The translations under genes and the position numbers were made by a program. Shown piece by piece: positions 51,223-60,735 of a DNA stretch of 64,000 bases. The stretch comes from Roseiarcus sp036489975 (GTDB taxonomy: Bacteria; Pseudomonadota; Alphaproteobacteria; Rhizobiales; Beijerinckiaceae), in contig DASXES010000140.1 in the NCBI GenBank assembly GCA_036489975.1, forward strand, positions 40,164 to 104,163. The letters run 5' to 3'. Every line of letters begins with the position of its first letter. Position 1 is the first letter of the stretch. Under the pieces are notes generated by a model, which saw only the letters and a program-made list of their open reading frames with translations, was not told where the DNA came from and did not search any database.

Positions 51223-52116
51223 ATGCGCAGATTCTCGAATCTCACCGGCATAGCCGCCATGGTCGCCGGCACTGGATCTTTTGTGATCTGCGACAGCTTC
51301 ATGAAGCTGGTCACGGCCGATCTTCCGCCGTTCGAAGTGCTCTTCCTTCGGGGCGTCACAGCAAGTCTTGCGTGCGGCGTCCTGCTAACCGCGCTGGGCG
51401 ACTGGCGCGCCGTCTCCCCGGTCTTCGATCCGCGCGCATTGCTGCGGGCCGCCGGAGAGACGCTGAGCGTGCTCTGCTACATCGTGGCCCTCGCCCGAAT
51501 GCCGATCGCCGACGTGATCGCCATCCTTCAGACCGCGCCGCTGATCCTTATCCTGGCCGTCGCTTTCCTCCTGCGGGAGCAGGTTGGGGTGGGGCGTGTC
51601 GCTCTTGCGCTGGTCGGCTTCGCGGGCGCCTTTTTGGTCGCACAGCCGGGGCCCGCCGGAGTTTCGTTTGCCGCGCTGCTCGCCTTCGCGTCGGCTTTGT
51701 TGATCGCGGCGCGTGACCTTGTAGGTCGCGCGGTTCCAGCTCACATTCCAGTGATGGTCGTCACCCTCGCGACGAACGTCATGGTGATGATCGTGGCGGC
51801 GGGAATGTCGCTCGCCTTCGAAAGCTGGCAAGCGCCAAAGGACTGGCACCTCGCCTTTCTCGCCTTCGCTGGCTTATTTGTCACGCTCGGCCATGTCGGG
51901 CTCTTGTTCGCCTACCGGCTTGGCCGCACAGCGGCGGTCGCGCCGTTCTTCTATAGCTTCGCGCTTTGGGCGGTGCTGTCGGGCCTATTCGTCTTCGGCG
52001 CCCTGCCGAACGCTCTCGCCCTTGCTGGAATCGGTCTCATCGTCGCGAGCGGCGTCGCCATTGTCCTCATCGACCAGCGCCGCGGCGAGGAGATCGCTCT
52101 CACGGAGGCGCTATGA
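51223..52116 (+). CDS. EamA-type (DMT) transporter
   Basis: 297 residues with ten predicted membrane helices in two EamA repeats (about 10-140 and 155-285). Repeat hinges (LPPFEVLFLRG; PIADVIAILQTAPLI) and Pro positions are typical. Exports or imports small metabolites; substrate unknown. ATG at 51223. Separate promoter region of 100 bp from the preceding gene. Confidence 0.88.
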   Translation: MRRFSNLTGIAAMVAGTGSFVICDSFMKLVTADLPPFEVLFLRGVTASLACGVLLTALGDWRAVSPVFDPRALLRAAGETLSVLCYIVALARMPIADVIAILQTAPLILILAVAFLLREQVGVGRVALALVGFAGAFLVAQPGPAGVSFAALLAFASALLIAARDLVGRAVPAHIPVMVVTLATNVMVMIVAAGMSLAFESWQAPKDWHLAFLAFAGLFVTLGHVGLLFAYRLGRTAAVAPFFYSFALWAVLSGLFVFGALPNALALAGIGLIVASGVAIVLIDQRRGEEIALTEAL

Positions 52117-52148
52117 TGAAATCGTGGCGCCCTGCTGAGGGTTGCCCC

Positions 52149-53624
52149 TTACAGATACCGCGCCCCCGCTTCGGCCGCGAAGCGGCCAGGCTCCCCCTCC
52201 CAGACAATTTGCCCATGTTCGAGCACGTAGACGCGGTCCGCGTGCGGCAGGGCGAAAGTCACGTTCTGCTCGCCGAGCAGCACCGTGATCTCGGTCGTCT
52301 GGCGGAGCCGCTCGAGCGCCTTTGAAATCTGCTCCATGATCACCGGGGCCAGCCCCAGTGTCGGCTCGTCGAGAATCAAAAGATCGGGCTTCATCATCAG
52401 CGCCCGGGCGATGGTTAGCATCTGCTGCTCGCCGCCGGACAGAGTCACCGCGGTCTGGCGCTGCCGCTCTTTCAGGATCGGGAACAGGTTGAACAGCCAG
52501 TTGCGGCGCTCGACCCGGTCCTTGTCCGCGAGCCGGTGTCCGCCCATGTCCAGGTTCTCGCTGACCGTCATCAAGCCGAACAGGTCGCGGCCCTCCGGCG
52601 ACTGCACGATCCCTTCGCGCGCGATCGTCGCCGCGGTCCGGCCGCGCAAGGGCCGGCCTTCCCGGCGGATGTCGCCGACATGGGGAACGAGCCCCGAGAT
52701 GGCGTTGAACAGCGTCGTCTTGCCAGCGCCGTTCAGCCCGACGACGGCGACGAATTCCCCCTGATGCACATGAAGCGAGACATTCTCCAGCGCCTGCGCC
52801 TTGCCATAGACGACGCTCAGATTCTCGATCTCGAGAAACGGCGTCTGGGCGTCGCCAAAAGCGGATTCCGGCCGCGCCGCCGTCTCGAGGGCGCCGCCGA
52901 GATAGACGCGACGCACGGTCTCATTCGCCATCACTTCGGCAACCGTGCCCTCGGCGATCTTTTCCCCGACATGCATGGCGTAAACGCGGTCGACCAGCGC
53001 CGACATACTTTTCACGTTGTGGTCGACGATCAGGACCGCCCGGCCATCGTCGCGCATTTCGGTGATCAGCCTGGCGAACGATGCGGTCTCGCGCGCAGTT
53101 AAGCCCGCAAACGGCTCGTCGATCAGCACCACCTGCGGATCGCGGGCGATCGCCTTGGCGATCTCGATCTTGCGCAAGTCCGCAAACGGCAGGGTCGCTG
53201 GGCGCCGGTCGAGCACCGCGGTCAGCCCGACGCGCTCGGCGATGGCGCGCGCCCGCGCTTCGGTCGCGGCGGTGGGCAAGAGATGGAGCAAATGATCGGG
53301 CAGGAGCCCGAGCAGGATGTTTTCCAGCACCGTCTGCCGATAGAGCGGACGCGAATGCTGGAACACCATGCCGACGCCAAGCCGGGCGATGCGGTGCGGC
53401 GGCCAGCCCGAAACCTCCCGCCCGTCGACCCGAACCGATCCCGCGTCCGGACGCTCGACCCCGAGGACCGATTTCATCACCGTCGACTTGCCCGATCCGT
53501 TCGGCCCGATGAGGCCGAGAATCTCTCCGGCATGAACCGAGAAGCTGATGTCCTTCACCGCCGTCAGGCCGCCGAACCGCTTCTGCAGGCCGTTCACCTC
53601 AAGCTTGGCCGCTGGCGCGTTCAC
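52149..53624 (-). CDS. Fused branched-chain amino acid ABC transporter ATPases (LivG-LivF)
   Basis: 491 residues: a LivG-like domain (about 1-240; Walker A GPNGSGKST, signature replaced by a short ATLPFADLRKIEIA) joined to a LivF-like domain (about 258-491; Walker A GLNGAGKTT, LSGGEQQM, LLILDEPTLG). Normally these are two genes. The first signature lacks the usual LSGGQ, reading LPFADLRK, as in many LivG. GTG start; overlaps livM by 4 bp. Last gene of livK-livH-livM-livGF. Confidence 0.92.
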   Translation of the reverse strand: MNAPAAKLEVNGLQKRFGGLTAVKDISFSVHAGEILGLIGPNGSGKSTVMKSVLGVERPDAGSVRVDGREVSGWPPHRIARLGVGMVFQHSRPLYRQTVLENILLGLLPDHLLHLLPTAATEARARAIAERVGLTAVLDRRPATLPFADLRKIEIAKAIARDPQVVLIDEPFAGLTARETASFARLITEMRDDGRAVLIVDHNVKSMSALVDRVYAMHVGEKIAEGTVAEVMANETVRRVYLGGALETAARPESAFGDAQTPFLEIENLSVVYGKAQALENVSLHVHQGEFVAVVGLNGAGKTTLFNAISGLVPHVGDIRREGRPLRGRTAATIAREGIVQSPEGRDLFGLMTVSENLDMGGHRLADKDRVERRNWLFNLFPILKERQRQTAVTLSGGEQQMLTIARALMMKPDLLILDEPTLGLAPVIMEQISKALERLRQTTEITVLLGEQNVTFALPHADRVYVLEHGQIVWEGEPGRFAAEAGARYL

Positions 53625-54550
53625 GTCGCCTCCCGCGCGCCCTTGACCATGCCGAGGAGGCCAGCCGGGAAGAAGAGAACGACGACGAGCGCGACGGCCG
53701 AGACGATGAAGGTCGCGAGATCGCCGAGCGGGCGCAGCGTCTCGCCGAGCGCCACGAGAAACACCGCCCCAAGGACTGCGCCGAGGATGGTGCGCCGTCC
53801 GCCGAGCACGGCGCCGATGATCACCTGCACCCCGACGGTGACGTCGATGAACGTGCCGACCGACGCCGCGCCGAGATAGAAGGCCATCAGCGCGCCAGCG
53901 AGCCCGGAGAAGAATGCGCTGACCAGAAAGGCCGCGAGCTTGTGCTTGGTGACGTTGAACCCGAGCGCGCCGGCCTGCACCGGGTCCTGGCCGCTCGCCT
54001 GCAGGATGAGGCCGACAGGCGAGCGCGTGAGCCCGTAGAGGATGGCGCCGCTCACCGCCATCAGGCCGAGCGCGATCCAGTAATTGACCTTGTCGTCGAT
54101 CGAAATGACATCCGGGATGGTGAGCCCGATCTCGCCGCCGGTGAGACTCGCGGCGACGACGATGAAGTTCTGCAGGATCAGCACGGCGACCAGGGTGGTG
54201 AGGCCGAAATAGGGCCCGCGCACCCTCAGCGCAGGCAACGCCAGGACAACCCCGCCGATCATCGCCGCCAGCACTCCCGCGGCGACGCAGACCGCGATCG
54301 GCGGCTGATAGAGGCTGTCGAGGATGCCGGCGGTATAGGCCCCAAGTCCGATCAGGAACGTCGGGCCGAAGTTCACCTCATTGGCGAAGCCGAACAGGAG
54401 GTCCCAGGCCATCGAGAACACGCCAAAAAAATAGGCGATGGTCAATAGCCCCAGCACGTAGCCCGAGACATAGAGCGGCAGCGTCGCGGCGATCACGACG
54501 ACGAGGAGGCTGATCAGGACCGGCGGCGATGCGAGCGAACGGAGAGCCAT
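53621..54550 (-). CDS. livM: Branched-chain amino acid ABC transporter permease LivM
   Basis: 309 residues with about eight membrane helices. Typical: FANEVNFGPTFLIGLGAYTAGIL, VLALPALRVRGPYFGLTTLV and the coupling-helix region LGALGFNVTKHKLAAFLVSA. Pairs with LivH to form the membrane path. ATG at 54550; 4-bp overlap with the ATPase gene. The 185 bp from livH to here hold a repeat element. Confidence 0.92.
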   Translation of the reverse strand: MALRSLASPPVLISLLVVVIAATLPLYVSGYVLGLLTIAYFFGVFSMAWDLLFGFANEVNFGPTFLIGLGAYTAGILDSLYQPPIAVCVAAGVLAAMIGGVVLALPALRVRGPYFGLTTLVAVLILQNFIVVAASLTGGEIGLTIPDVISIDDKVNYWIALGLMAVSGAILYGLTRSPVGLILQASGQDPVQAGALGFNVTKHKLAAFLVSAFFSGLAGALMAFYLGAASVGTFIDVTVGVQVIIGAVLGGRRTILGAVLGAVFLVALGETLRPLGDLATFIVSAVALVVVLFFPAGLLGMVKGAREAT

Positions 54551-54596
54551 GACCTAACGCGCACCTCGATCAAATGGCGACGTCGCCGTCATCGCG

Positions 54597-54713
54597 AGCG
54601 AAGCGAAGCGATCCAGGGGCCAAAGGGAATCAGCCTGTCGAGAAGTGGGAATTCTTCCGAGCCTTCGATCCGTGGCTCTGGATCGCCGCGTCGCTGCGCT
54701 CCTCGCGATGACG
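54597..54713. repeat. Dispersed palindromic repeat (REP-like), copy 2
   Basis: Starts CGTCATCGCGAGCGAAGCGA and ends CTCCTCGCGATGACG. Arms of about 30 bases are near-inverted copies (GGATCGC in the right arm against GCGATCC in the left). Similar ends to the element at 20007-20099. Lies inside the liv operon. Confidence 0.75.
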
Positions 54714-54735
54714 CTTCTGTTGGCGTCCAGCATGG

Positions 54736-55611
54736 CTAGCGCCTGCCCATGAGCCCGCGCGGGCGGACATACATAACCGCGACCAGAAGCAGGAGGGCGG
54801 GGATCGAGCGATAGGCGGGCGAAATCAGATAGGCGGTGAGCGTCTCGAGATAGCCGACGACGTAAGCGGCGATGAGGGATCCCGAGACGCTGCCAAGTCC
54901 GCCGAGCACGACGATAGAGAACGCGCTCGCGGTCAACGGCCCGGCGCTATAGGAGGAGACGCCGAGGAACATGCCGAGCAGCACGCCGGCGACGCCGGCG
55001 AGCGCGCCGTAGATCGCCCACACGCCGACATAGACGGTCGAAAGTTCGATGCCGAGCAGGGTGACGCCGCGCGGATTCATCGAGGCGGCGAGCACCGCCT
55101 TGCCGGCCAGCGTGCGGTTGACGAAGAGCCACAAGCCCCCGATCGTCGCCCAGCAGACCAGCGCGGTGAAGATCTCGTTCCTCGGCGTGCGCACGCCCAG
55201 GATCATGACCACGCCGTCGACGATCGGCAGCACGGTCTTGGCGTTGTTGGTGTAGAGATAGGCGATCGCCTCCTGGATCATGATGCCCCAGAGCAGGGTC
55301 GCCGTGAGGATGAAGATCTCCTTTTCCTCCTCGCGCACCGCGCGCGACAATTGCAGCCGGCGGACGACGATATAGTAGGTTGCGAGCGAGAGCAGGAGCG
55401 CGACGACGACGCCGAAGGCGGCGCCGAGATAGGCGCCCGCGCCGAAATTTCCGGAAGCCGCCCAGGCGGCGACCGCAGCCGCCACCATGATCGCGCCATG
55501 CGAGAGGTTGAGCACCCCGGTCACGCCAAAAATGAGGGTGAAGCCGGTCGCGCCCAACGCATAGAGCGACGAGATCGCAAAACCGTCGATCAGGATCTGC
55601 CAGATGAGCAC
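54736..55611 (-). CDS. livH: Branched-chain amino acid ABC transporter permease LivH
   Basis: 291 residues with eight helices. Seen: ALGATGFTLIFGVTGVLNLSHGAIMVAAAV at the N-terminus, in the family pattern of TxFGVxNxxHGxxM, and NPRGVTLLGIELSTVYVGVW as the cytoplasmic coupling region. GTG start at 55611. It follows livK by 54 bp. Confidence 0.92.
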   Translation of the reverse strand: MLIWQILIDGFAISSLYALGATGFTLIFGVTGVLNLSHGAIMVAAAVAAWAASGNFGAGAYLGAAFGVVVALLLSLATYYIVVRRLQLSRAVREEEKEIFILTATLLWGIMIQEAIAYLYTNNAKTVLPIVDGVVMILGVRTPRNEIFTALVCWATIGGLWLFVNRTLAGKAVLAASMNPRGVTLLGIELSTVYVGVWAIYGALAGVAGVLLGMFLGVSSYSAGPLTASAFSIVVLGGLGSVSGSLIAAYVVGYLETLTAYLISPAYRSIPALLLLVAVMYVRPRGLMGRR

Positions 55612-55665
55612 CGGCGCCCGCCGCCTTCAGCCGCTAATGCGAACGGCGGCCCCTCGCGCCCGCCG

Positions 55666-56931
55666 TCACTTGCCCGCGATCTTGACGAAGGAGGGGAATT
55701 CGAGCTTGCCCTTGGCGAGATCCTTCGGCCACATGTTGACCTGCTTGCCGTCCTGCCATTGCAGCATCAGGCCGGTGATCAGCCCTTCGCCGATCTTGAG
55801 GCCATGCACATTCGGATCGCCCTTAGGCAGGAACTGAATGCGGCCGATCGTGCCGACGTAGTCGGTCTTCTCCATCGCGTCGACGAGCTTGTCGCTGTCG
55901 AGGCTTCCGGCGCGCTTGATCGCGTCGGCGATGATGTAGACGTCATCGTAGGCAGTGTAGCCGGCATAGCCCGGGAGATTGCCAAACCTTTTTTCGAACG
56001 CGTCGACGAACGGAAGCGTCTTGGGCGTGACCGCGACGTCGGGGCCCGAGACGCCAAAGTAAAGCACGCCCTCGGTCGCGCCGTTGGTGTCCTTCCAGAA
56101 GGTGGAGTTGGTCGCCTGCGAGGCGACGCCGAACATCGGGATCGGCACCTGCTGGCTCTTCCATTGCACCGTCGGCTGGGTGCCGACGTGGGAAATGCCG
56201 GTGATGATCACGTCCGGTTTCTGGCCCTCGATCTTGTTGAAGATCGGGGTGAAGTCGGTGGTGTCGGGCGAGAAGCGGATGTGGTCGAGCACTTTGAGCC
56301 CGATCTTCGGCAGGCAATTCTCGTAGCCCTTGTCGAGCGGCGTGGTCCAGGCCGCATCCTCGCTCATGATCACGGCCGTTTTCATCTTGAGGCCGTCGAC
56401 CAGCATGTCCTTGGCTGCGTTGCACACGAGCCCGGCCTGCGATGTGGAGGTCAGGTAGCCGTGAAATGTGTATTTGTTGCGCTCGTAATCCTTGGCGATG
56501 TTCTGGGTGATGACGTCGGACGCGGCGCCCGGCGTGATCATCACGGTCTTGAGCCGGCTTGCCCACGGTTCGAGCGCCAGCACGACCTCGCTGATGTAGC
56601 TCGCGATCACCGCGTTGACGTGATCCTCGTTGACGGCGCGCTGGAAGGCGCGCACCGATTCCGCCGAGGAGGAATGGTTGTCGTAGGAGACGATCTCGAT
56701 CTTGCGCCCGTCGACGCCGCCTTTTGCGTTGATCTCGTCGGCGGCGATCTGGGCGGCCTGCGGAATCGAGGAGCCCGCGACCGCCTGCGCTTCGGCGATC
56801 ACGCCAATCTTGATCGGCGCCTGGTCTGCGGCCGCGGCCGGAAACGCGATTGCGAGCGCGAGAGCGGCTGAAGCCGCTCGCAATACGGCGCGTAAGGACG
56901 CGGAGCGCGACGCGCCGGTTTGATATGTCAT
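55666..56931 (-). CDS. livK: Branched-chain amino acid ABC transporter binding protein
   Basis: 421 residues. Signal peptide (about 10-36, ending AAA), then a periplasmic type I binding protein: IKIGVIAEAQAVAGSSIPQAAQIAADEINAKGG in pieces, and the ligand pocket around SYDNHSSSAESV, NAVIASYISE and YDDVYIIADA. The ligand is an amino acid or related compound (amide, urea or aromatic acids are also seen in this family). The ATG at 56931 has GGAGGATT. First gene of the transporter, after a 207-bp leader region. Confidence 0.9.
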   Translation of the reverse strand: MTYQTGASRSASLRAVLRAASAALALAIAFPAAAADQAPIKIGVIAEAQAVAGSSIPQAAQIAADEINAKGGVDGRKIEIVSYDNHSSSAESVRAFQRAVNEDHVNAVIASYISEVVLALEPWASRLKTVMITPGAASDVITQNIAKDYERNKYTFHGYLTSTSQAGLVCNAAKDMLVDGLKMKTAVIMSEDAAWTTPLDKGYENCLPKIGLKVLDHIRFSPDTTDFTPIFNKIEGQKPDVIITGISHVGTQPTVQWKSQQVPIPMFGVASQATNSTFWKDTNGATEGVLYFGVSGPDVAVTPKTLPFVDAFEKRFGNLPGYAGYTAYDDVYIIADAIKRAGSLDSDKLVDAMEKTDYVGTIGRIQFLPKGDPNVHGLKIGEGLITGLMLQWQDGKQVNMWPKDLAKGKLEFPSFVKIAGK

Positions 56932-57138
56932 TTCAATCCTCCCAGAACCGTGAGCGGCGGCGATTGGCCTTAAGGTCCAAGGGTCCGCCTCCCTTATGCC
57001 GCCCCTTGGGACAAGGCTGCCGTGTCCGCTCTTTCGATGCAAGCGGATTTGTCGGAAATTCCGTCGGGAAGCCGCATGCAGGCCGCGTTCGGGCGCCCAT
57101 AAAAGGGGCAAGGGCGCGGACCTTCGCCCGACCGTTCC

Positions 57139-60100
57139 CTACGCCAGCTCTTCCAGCAGCGCCCTTGCCGCCTTCAGGTCCAGCGTATCGAAGCCCTCGG
57201 TGAACCAGCCATAGATGGGCGCGAGAAGGTCATAGGCCTTGGCGCGCCGGCCTTGATCGCGCATGAGCCGCGCGAGGCTCGTCGCGGCGCGAAGCTCCCA
57301 GGACCGCGCCTGCTGCCCACGGGCAATATCCAACGCGCATTCGAAATGGGCTTGCGCCTTCGCCGCGTCGCGTTCGGGCGACAACAGCTCGATCTCGCCA
57401 GAGACGCGGCTAATCTCGGGGTCAAACCACCTTTCCCCGGTCCTCTCCGCTAGAGCTGTCGCTTCGCCAATGCAGCGGCGCGCTTTGTCAAACTGCCCAA
57501 GTCTCGCGCACGACAATCCAAGATTTGACTGTAGAAGCCCAACAGTTACTGTTGCTCCAATCGACCCGAAGCTCGAAATTGCGCTTGCGGTGGACGAGAC
57601 AGAAATTGCGGCGTTTTCAGTGAGTAGCGATGCGATACCGTGGATCGCCCTGCCAAAAGTCTGCCAGAACAGCGCCCCTTTTGCGTCCGCCAAGACGACC
57701 GCTTCCCGACATTGTCCTCGCGCGGCGAGGGGGTTCCCAAAGCAGATTTGGGTCAATGCGGTGGTAATGAGCGCATACAAAAGGGTGACTGCGTGCCCGG
57801 CTTCGCGCGCATCGCTGAGTGCTTGCTCGACATCAGTCTTGGCCGCGTCGGGACGGCCAATTAGCCAAAGTGTAACCGACCGCCACGATCGACTGACCAC
57901 GCCAACGTCCTGACCAAATCGCGACGTCAGTGCTCTATGCTTTTGGGGGTCGTAAAGGGCGATCGCGCGATCCAGATGCGCTCGACCATCGACGAGATCG
58001 CCTGTTACCGCCAACGAGGTACCCAAGATGCGATGGCCAATCATAAGCGGGGCTGTCCCGTCGCGCGCCTGCGCGAGCGCCAAGAATTGCGCAGCAAGGT
58101 CGCACATCACGTTGCCCTTGAAATCCGCAAAATTTGCGACCCAGAACCCATAGAGCACCGAAAATAGCGCCAACGGGTCTTCGGCAGGCTCCCCGAGCGC
58201 CTCCGCCCGCTCTATGAACGCTCGCGCTTGCTCCATCGCGCCTTTGGTCTCAGATGCCGCGTAACCCTTGGTGTGCATGAGCGCGTTCGCGAAGCCGACC
58301 TGGAGCTTGCTTTGCTCCCGACGCAGGGCTGGAGTGCTCGGCAAAGTCGCGATCTGCGCAAGCGCGCGCGACAGTTGAGGCTCGGCCTCCATGATCGCTG
58401 AGCGCGCCAGCGACCGCAGTCCCGCCTTGCCCCACAGATGCGCCGCCTTTTCGATCAATCCAGCCTCGGAGAAGTGACGCGCCAGCAGCTCCGGCTGGCT
58501 CTCCGCGATTTCGGGAAATTCTCTGTCGAAGACTTCCGCAATTCGCGCGTGTAGCGCGCGGCGAGGCTCGCGCAGCAGCGCGCCATACGCCGCGTCCTGC
58601 ACGAGGGCGTGCTTGAAAAGATAGGTCGCATCCGGCGGCGCGCCCTGGCGCGACAGCAGGCCAGCCTGAACGAGGCGATCGAGCGAGACGGTCAACTTTG
58701 CTTGCGCCTCTCCCGAAACCGTAGCCAGCAGCGCATGGGAAAACTCGCGCCCGATCGCCGCGCCGATCTGCGCTATCGCCTTGGCCGATCCCAGCCGGTC
58801 AAGCCGCGCCATCAGCGACGCGTGCAGGCTTGCGGGCACGGCGAGCGCAGGAGACGGTACCGCCGAGATCGTGCGCGTCGCCGCGCCCTCGCCCTCCGCC
58901 TCCAGCACCGCCTTCGTCATCTCCTCGACGAACAACGGTATTCCGTCCGCGCGCTCAAGGATGTCCTGGCGGATATTTGGCGCCAGCGGCTTGTCACCTG
59001 CGACCCGGTCGATCAGCGCCATCACTTCGCGGGGGTCGAGCCGATTGATCGTGAGCGCGGTCACATGCGGACGTCCGACCCAGGGCGCTGCGAACTCCGG
59101 CCGGAAGGTGACAAACAGCAGAACCCGCAGGCCAGCGATCTTGTCGACGAGCCGGCCAAACACCTCCAGGCTTGAAGGATCGGCCCAGTGGGCGTCCTCG
59201 AAAATCATGAGCACCGGCGTTTCGCGCGCAATCGCCTCGATCTGGCCGATCAGCGCTTCCATCGTTTTCTGTCGGCGCAGTTGCGGAGACAATTCCAGCG
59301 CGGAATAACGTCCGTCGTTCGGCAAGGACAGCATCTCCGCCAGAAGCGCGGCGTCCTCGCGTGAGGTCGCCGACCTTGCGAGCAGCGCGTCGAGTTTGTC
59401 GAGCTTCGCCCTCGCGTCGTCCTCGCGGGCAAGCCCGGCCGCCCGCGCCATGTGGCCAACGATCGGATAAAGCGCGCTGTCGGTGTGCTGGGGCGAGCAG
59501 AAATAGCGCATGCGCGTATGCGGATCGCCCTTGAGCCGCTCCAGCAACGCCGCCGTCAGCCTCGACTTGCCAATACCCGCCTCGCCAGAGAGCAGCACGA
59601 CCTGTCCTTCGCCCGCCTTCGCCTTGGCCCAGCGGCGCAGCAAAAGTTCGCTCTCTTCCTCGCGGCCGACGAGGACGGTCAGCTCGCCGGCATGCAGCGC
59701 CTCGAACCGGCTTTCCTGTGCGCTCGGCCTCAATGCCGCCCAGGCGTGCGCCGGTACGCCGACGCCCTTGAGGTCATGCGGGCCGAGATCGGCAAGCTCG
59801 AACAGGTCCCCCAGTAGTTTTCGCGTGCCTTCGGCGATGACGACGCTGTCGGGCTCGGCGATCCCTTGCAGCCGGGCGGCGAGGTTCGGCGTGTCGCCGA
59901 CGACGCCGCGCTCCTGCGACTCTCCCGAGCCGAGGAGATCGCCGACCACCACGACCCCCGTCGCGATGCCGACCCGCACATGCAGCGCGGAGCCTGCCGC
60001 TGTTTCAAGCTTTGGCGCCGCCTCGACGATCTCAAGCCCAGCGCTGACCGCGCGCTCAGCGTCGTGCTCATGCGCCCGCGGATAACCGAAATAAGCGAGC

Positions 60101-60507
60101 ACGCCATCGCCCATGTATTTGGCGACGAAGCCGCCATTGCTCTCGATCAAACTCGCGCAGCATCTGTGATAGGCGCCGATGATCCCGCGCATGTCCTCCG
60201 GATCGAGCCGCGCGGCGAGCGCAGTTGACCCGACGAGATCGCAGAACATGACAGTCAGCTGCCGGCGCTCGGCCGCGTCGGGCTTTGTTCCCGGGCCTGC
60301 GGCGGCCGCGGGCCTCGACCCGGCGATCGATTGGTTCAGACCCGCGATCGCCTTGATGAGGCGCTTCCGGTGCCCGAGGAGTACGCCGAGCTTTTCGAGG
60401 TCGGCGTCGGTCAGGTCGGGCAGGACTTCGGCGTCAACCCCATCGTCGCGGAAACTCGCCTCGTACTGGCCGAGCCCCACGCTTTTGAGCCAATCGCCGA
60501 CGTCCAT
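57139..60507 (-). CDS. SAM-domain class III cyclase fused to AAA ATPase and TPR region
   Basis: 1122 residues from the ATG at 60507 (GGGAAGC before it). Order: SAM domain (1-58), class III nucleotide cyclase (about 80-240; metal ligands D90 and D134, K130, transition-state N208 and R212), AAA_16 ATPase (Walker A SGEAGIGKS, K314; Walker B MLIFEDAHWAD), then ~500 residues of helical TPR-like repeats. The position that is Asp or Thr in characterised adenylate cyclases (N-7) is Gly201 here. Probably a sensor making cAMP; activity unproven. Family is common in rhizobia. Confidence 0.88.
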   Translation of the reverse strand: MDVGDWLKSVGLGQYEASFRDDGVDAEVLPDLTDADLEKLGVLLGHRKRLIKAIAGLNQSIAGSRPAAAAGPGTKPDAAERRQLTVMFCDLVGSTALAARLDPEDMRGIIGAYHRCCASLIESNGGFVAKYMGDGVLAYFGYPRAHEHDAERAVSAGLEIVEAAPKLETAAGSALHVRVGIATGVVVVGDLLGSGESQERGVVGDTPNLAARLQGIAEPDSVVIAEGTRKLLGDLFELADLGPHDLKGVGVPAHAWAALRPSAQESRFEALHAGELTVLVGREEESELLLRRWAKAKAGEGQVVLLSGEAGIGKSRLTAALLERLKGDPHTRMRYFCSPQHTDSALYPIVGHMARAAGLAREDDARAKLDKLDALLARSATSREDAALLAEMLSLPNDGRYSALELSPQLRRQKTMEALIGQIEAIARETPVLMIFEDAHWADPSSLEVFGRLVDKIAGLRVLLFVTFRPEFAAPWVGRPHVTALTINRLDPREVMALIDRVAGDKPLAPNIRQDILERADGIPLFVEEMTKAVLEAEGEGAATRTISAVPSPALAVPASLHASLMARLDRLGSAKAIAQIGAAIGREFSHALLATVSGEAQAKLTVSLDRLVQAGLLSRQGAPPDATYLFKHALVQDAAYGALLREPRRALHARIAEVFDREFPEIAESQPELLARHFSEAGLIEKAAHLWGKAGLRSLARSAIMEAEPQLSRALAQIATLPSTPALRREQSKLQVGFANALMHTKGYAASETKGAMEQARAFIERAEALGEPAEDPLALFSVLYGFWVANFADFKGNVMCDLAAQFLALAQARDGTAPLMIGHRILGTSLAVTGDLVDGRAHLDRAIALYDPQKHRALTSRFGQDVGVVSRSWRSVTLWLIGRPDAAKTDVEQALSDAREAGHAVTLLYALITTALTQICFGNPLAARGQCREAVVLADAKGALFWQTFGRAIHGIASLLTENAAISVSSTASAISSFGSIGATVTVGLLQSNLGLSCARLGQFDKARRCIGEATALAERTGERWFDPEISRVSGEIELLSPERDAAKAQAHFECALDIARGQQARSWELRAATSLARLMRDQGRRAKAYDLLAPIYGWFTEGFDTLDLKAARALLEELA

Positions 60508-60541
60508 TGACGCGCTTCCCGACGGTTCTGCGCTCATCATC

Positions 60542-60617
60542 GACCAGACCGGGCAGACTGTCCATGTGGCCTGTTCACTTTATTAGACATTTTTTAAATG
60601 TAAAAACTGGTCTGGTC
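60542..60617. promoter_or_regulatory. AT-rich region between inverted repeats
   Basis: GACCAGACC (60542-60550) and GGTCTGGTC (60609-60617) are exact reverse complements 58 bp apart. Between them lie an AT-rich stretch and the short palindrome ACATTT-TTT-AAATGT (60587-60601). It is upstream of the cyclase gene, a possible promoter/operator. Confidence 0.4.
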
Positions 60618-60735
60618 TCCAAGACCTGCCTGTGGCTGTTTCGTGTTGCAGAAAAATGAGGTTAAGCGATTGAAAAGCTTGAGTCGCGCGCAGAATCGAA
60701 CACCGGGCCGTCGCGTGGAATTTCGGCCGGCGCCC

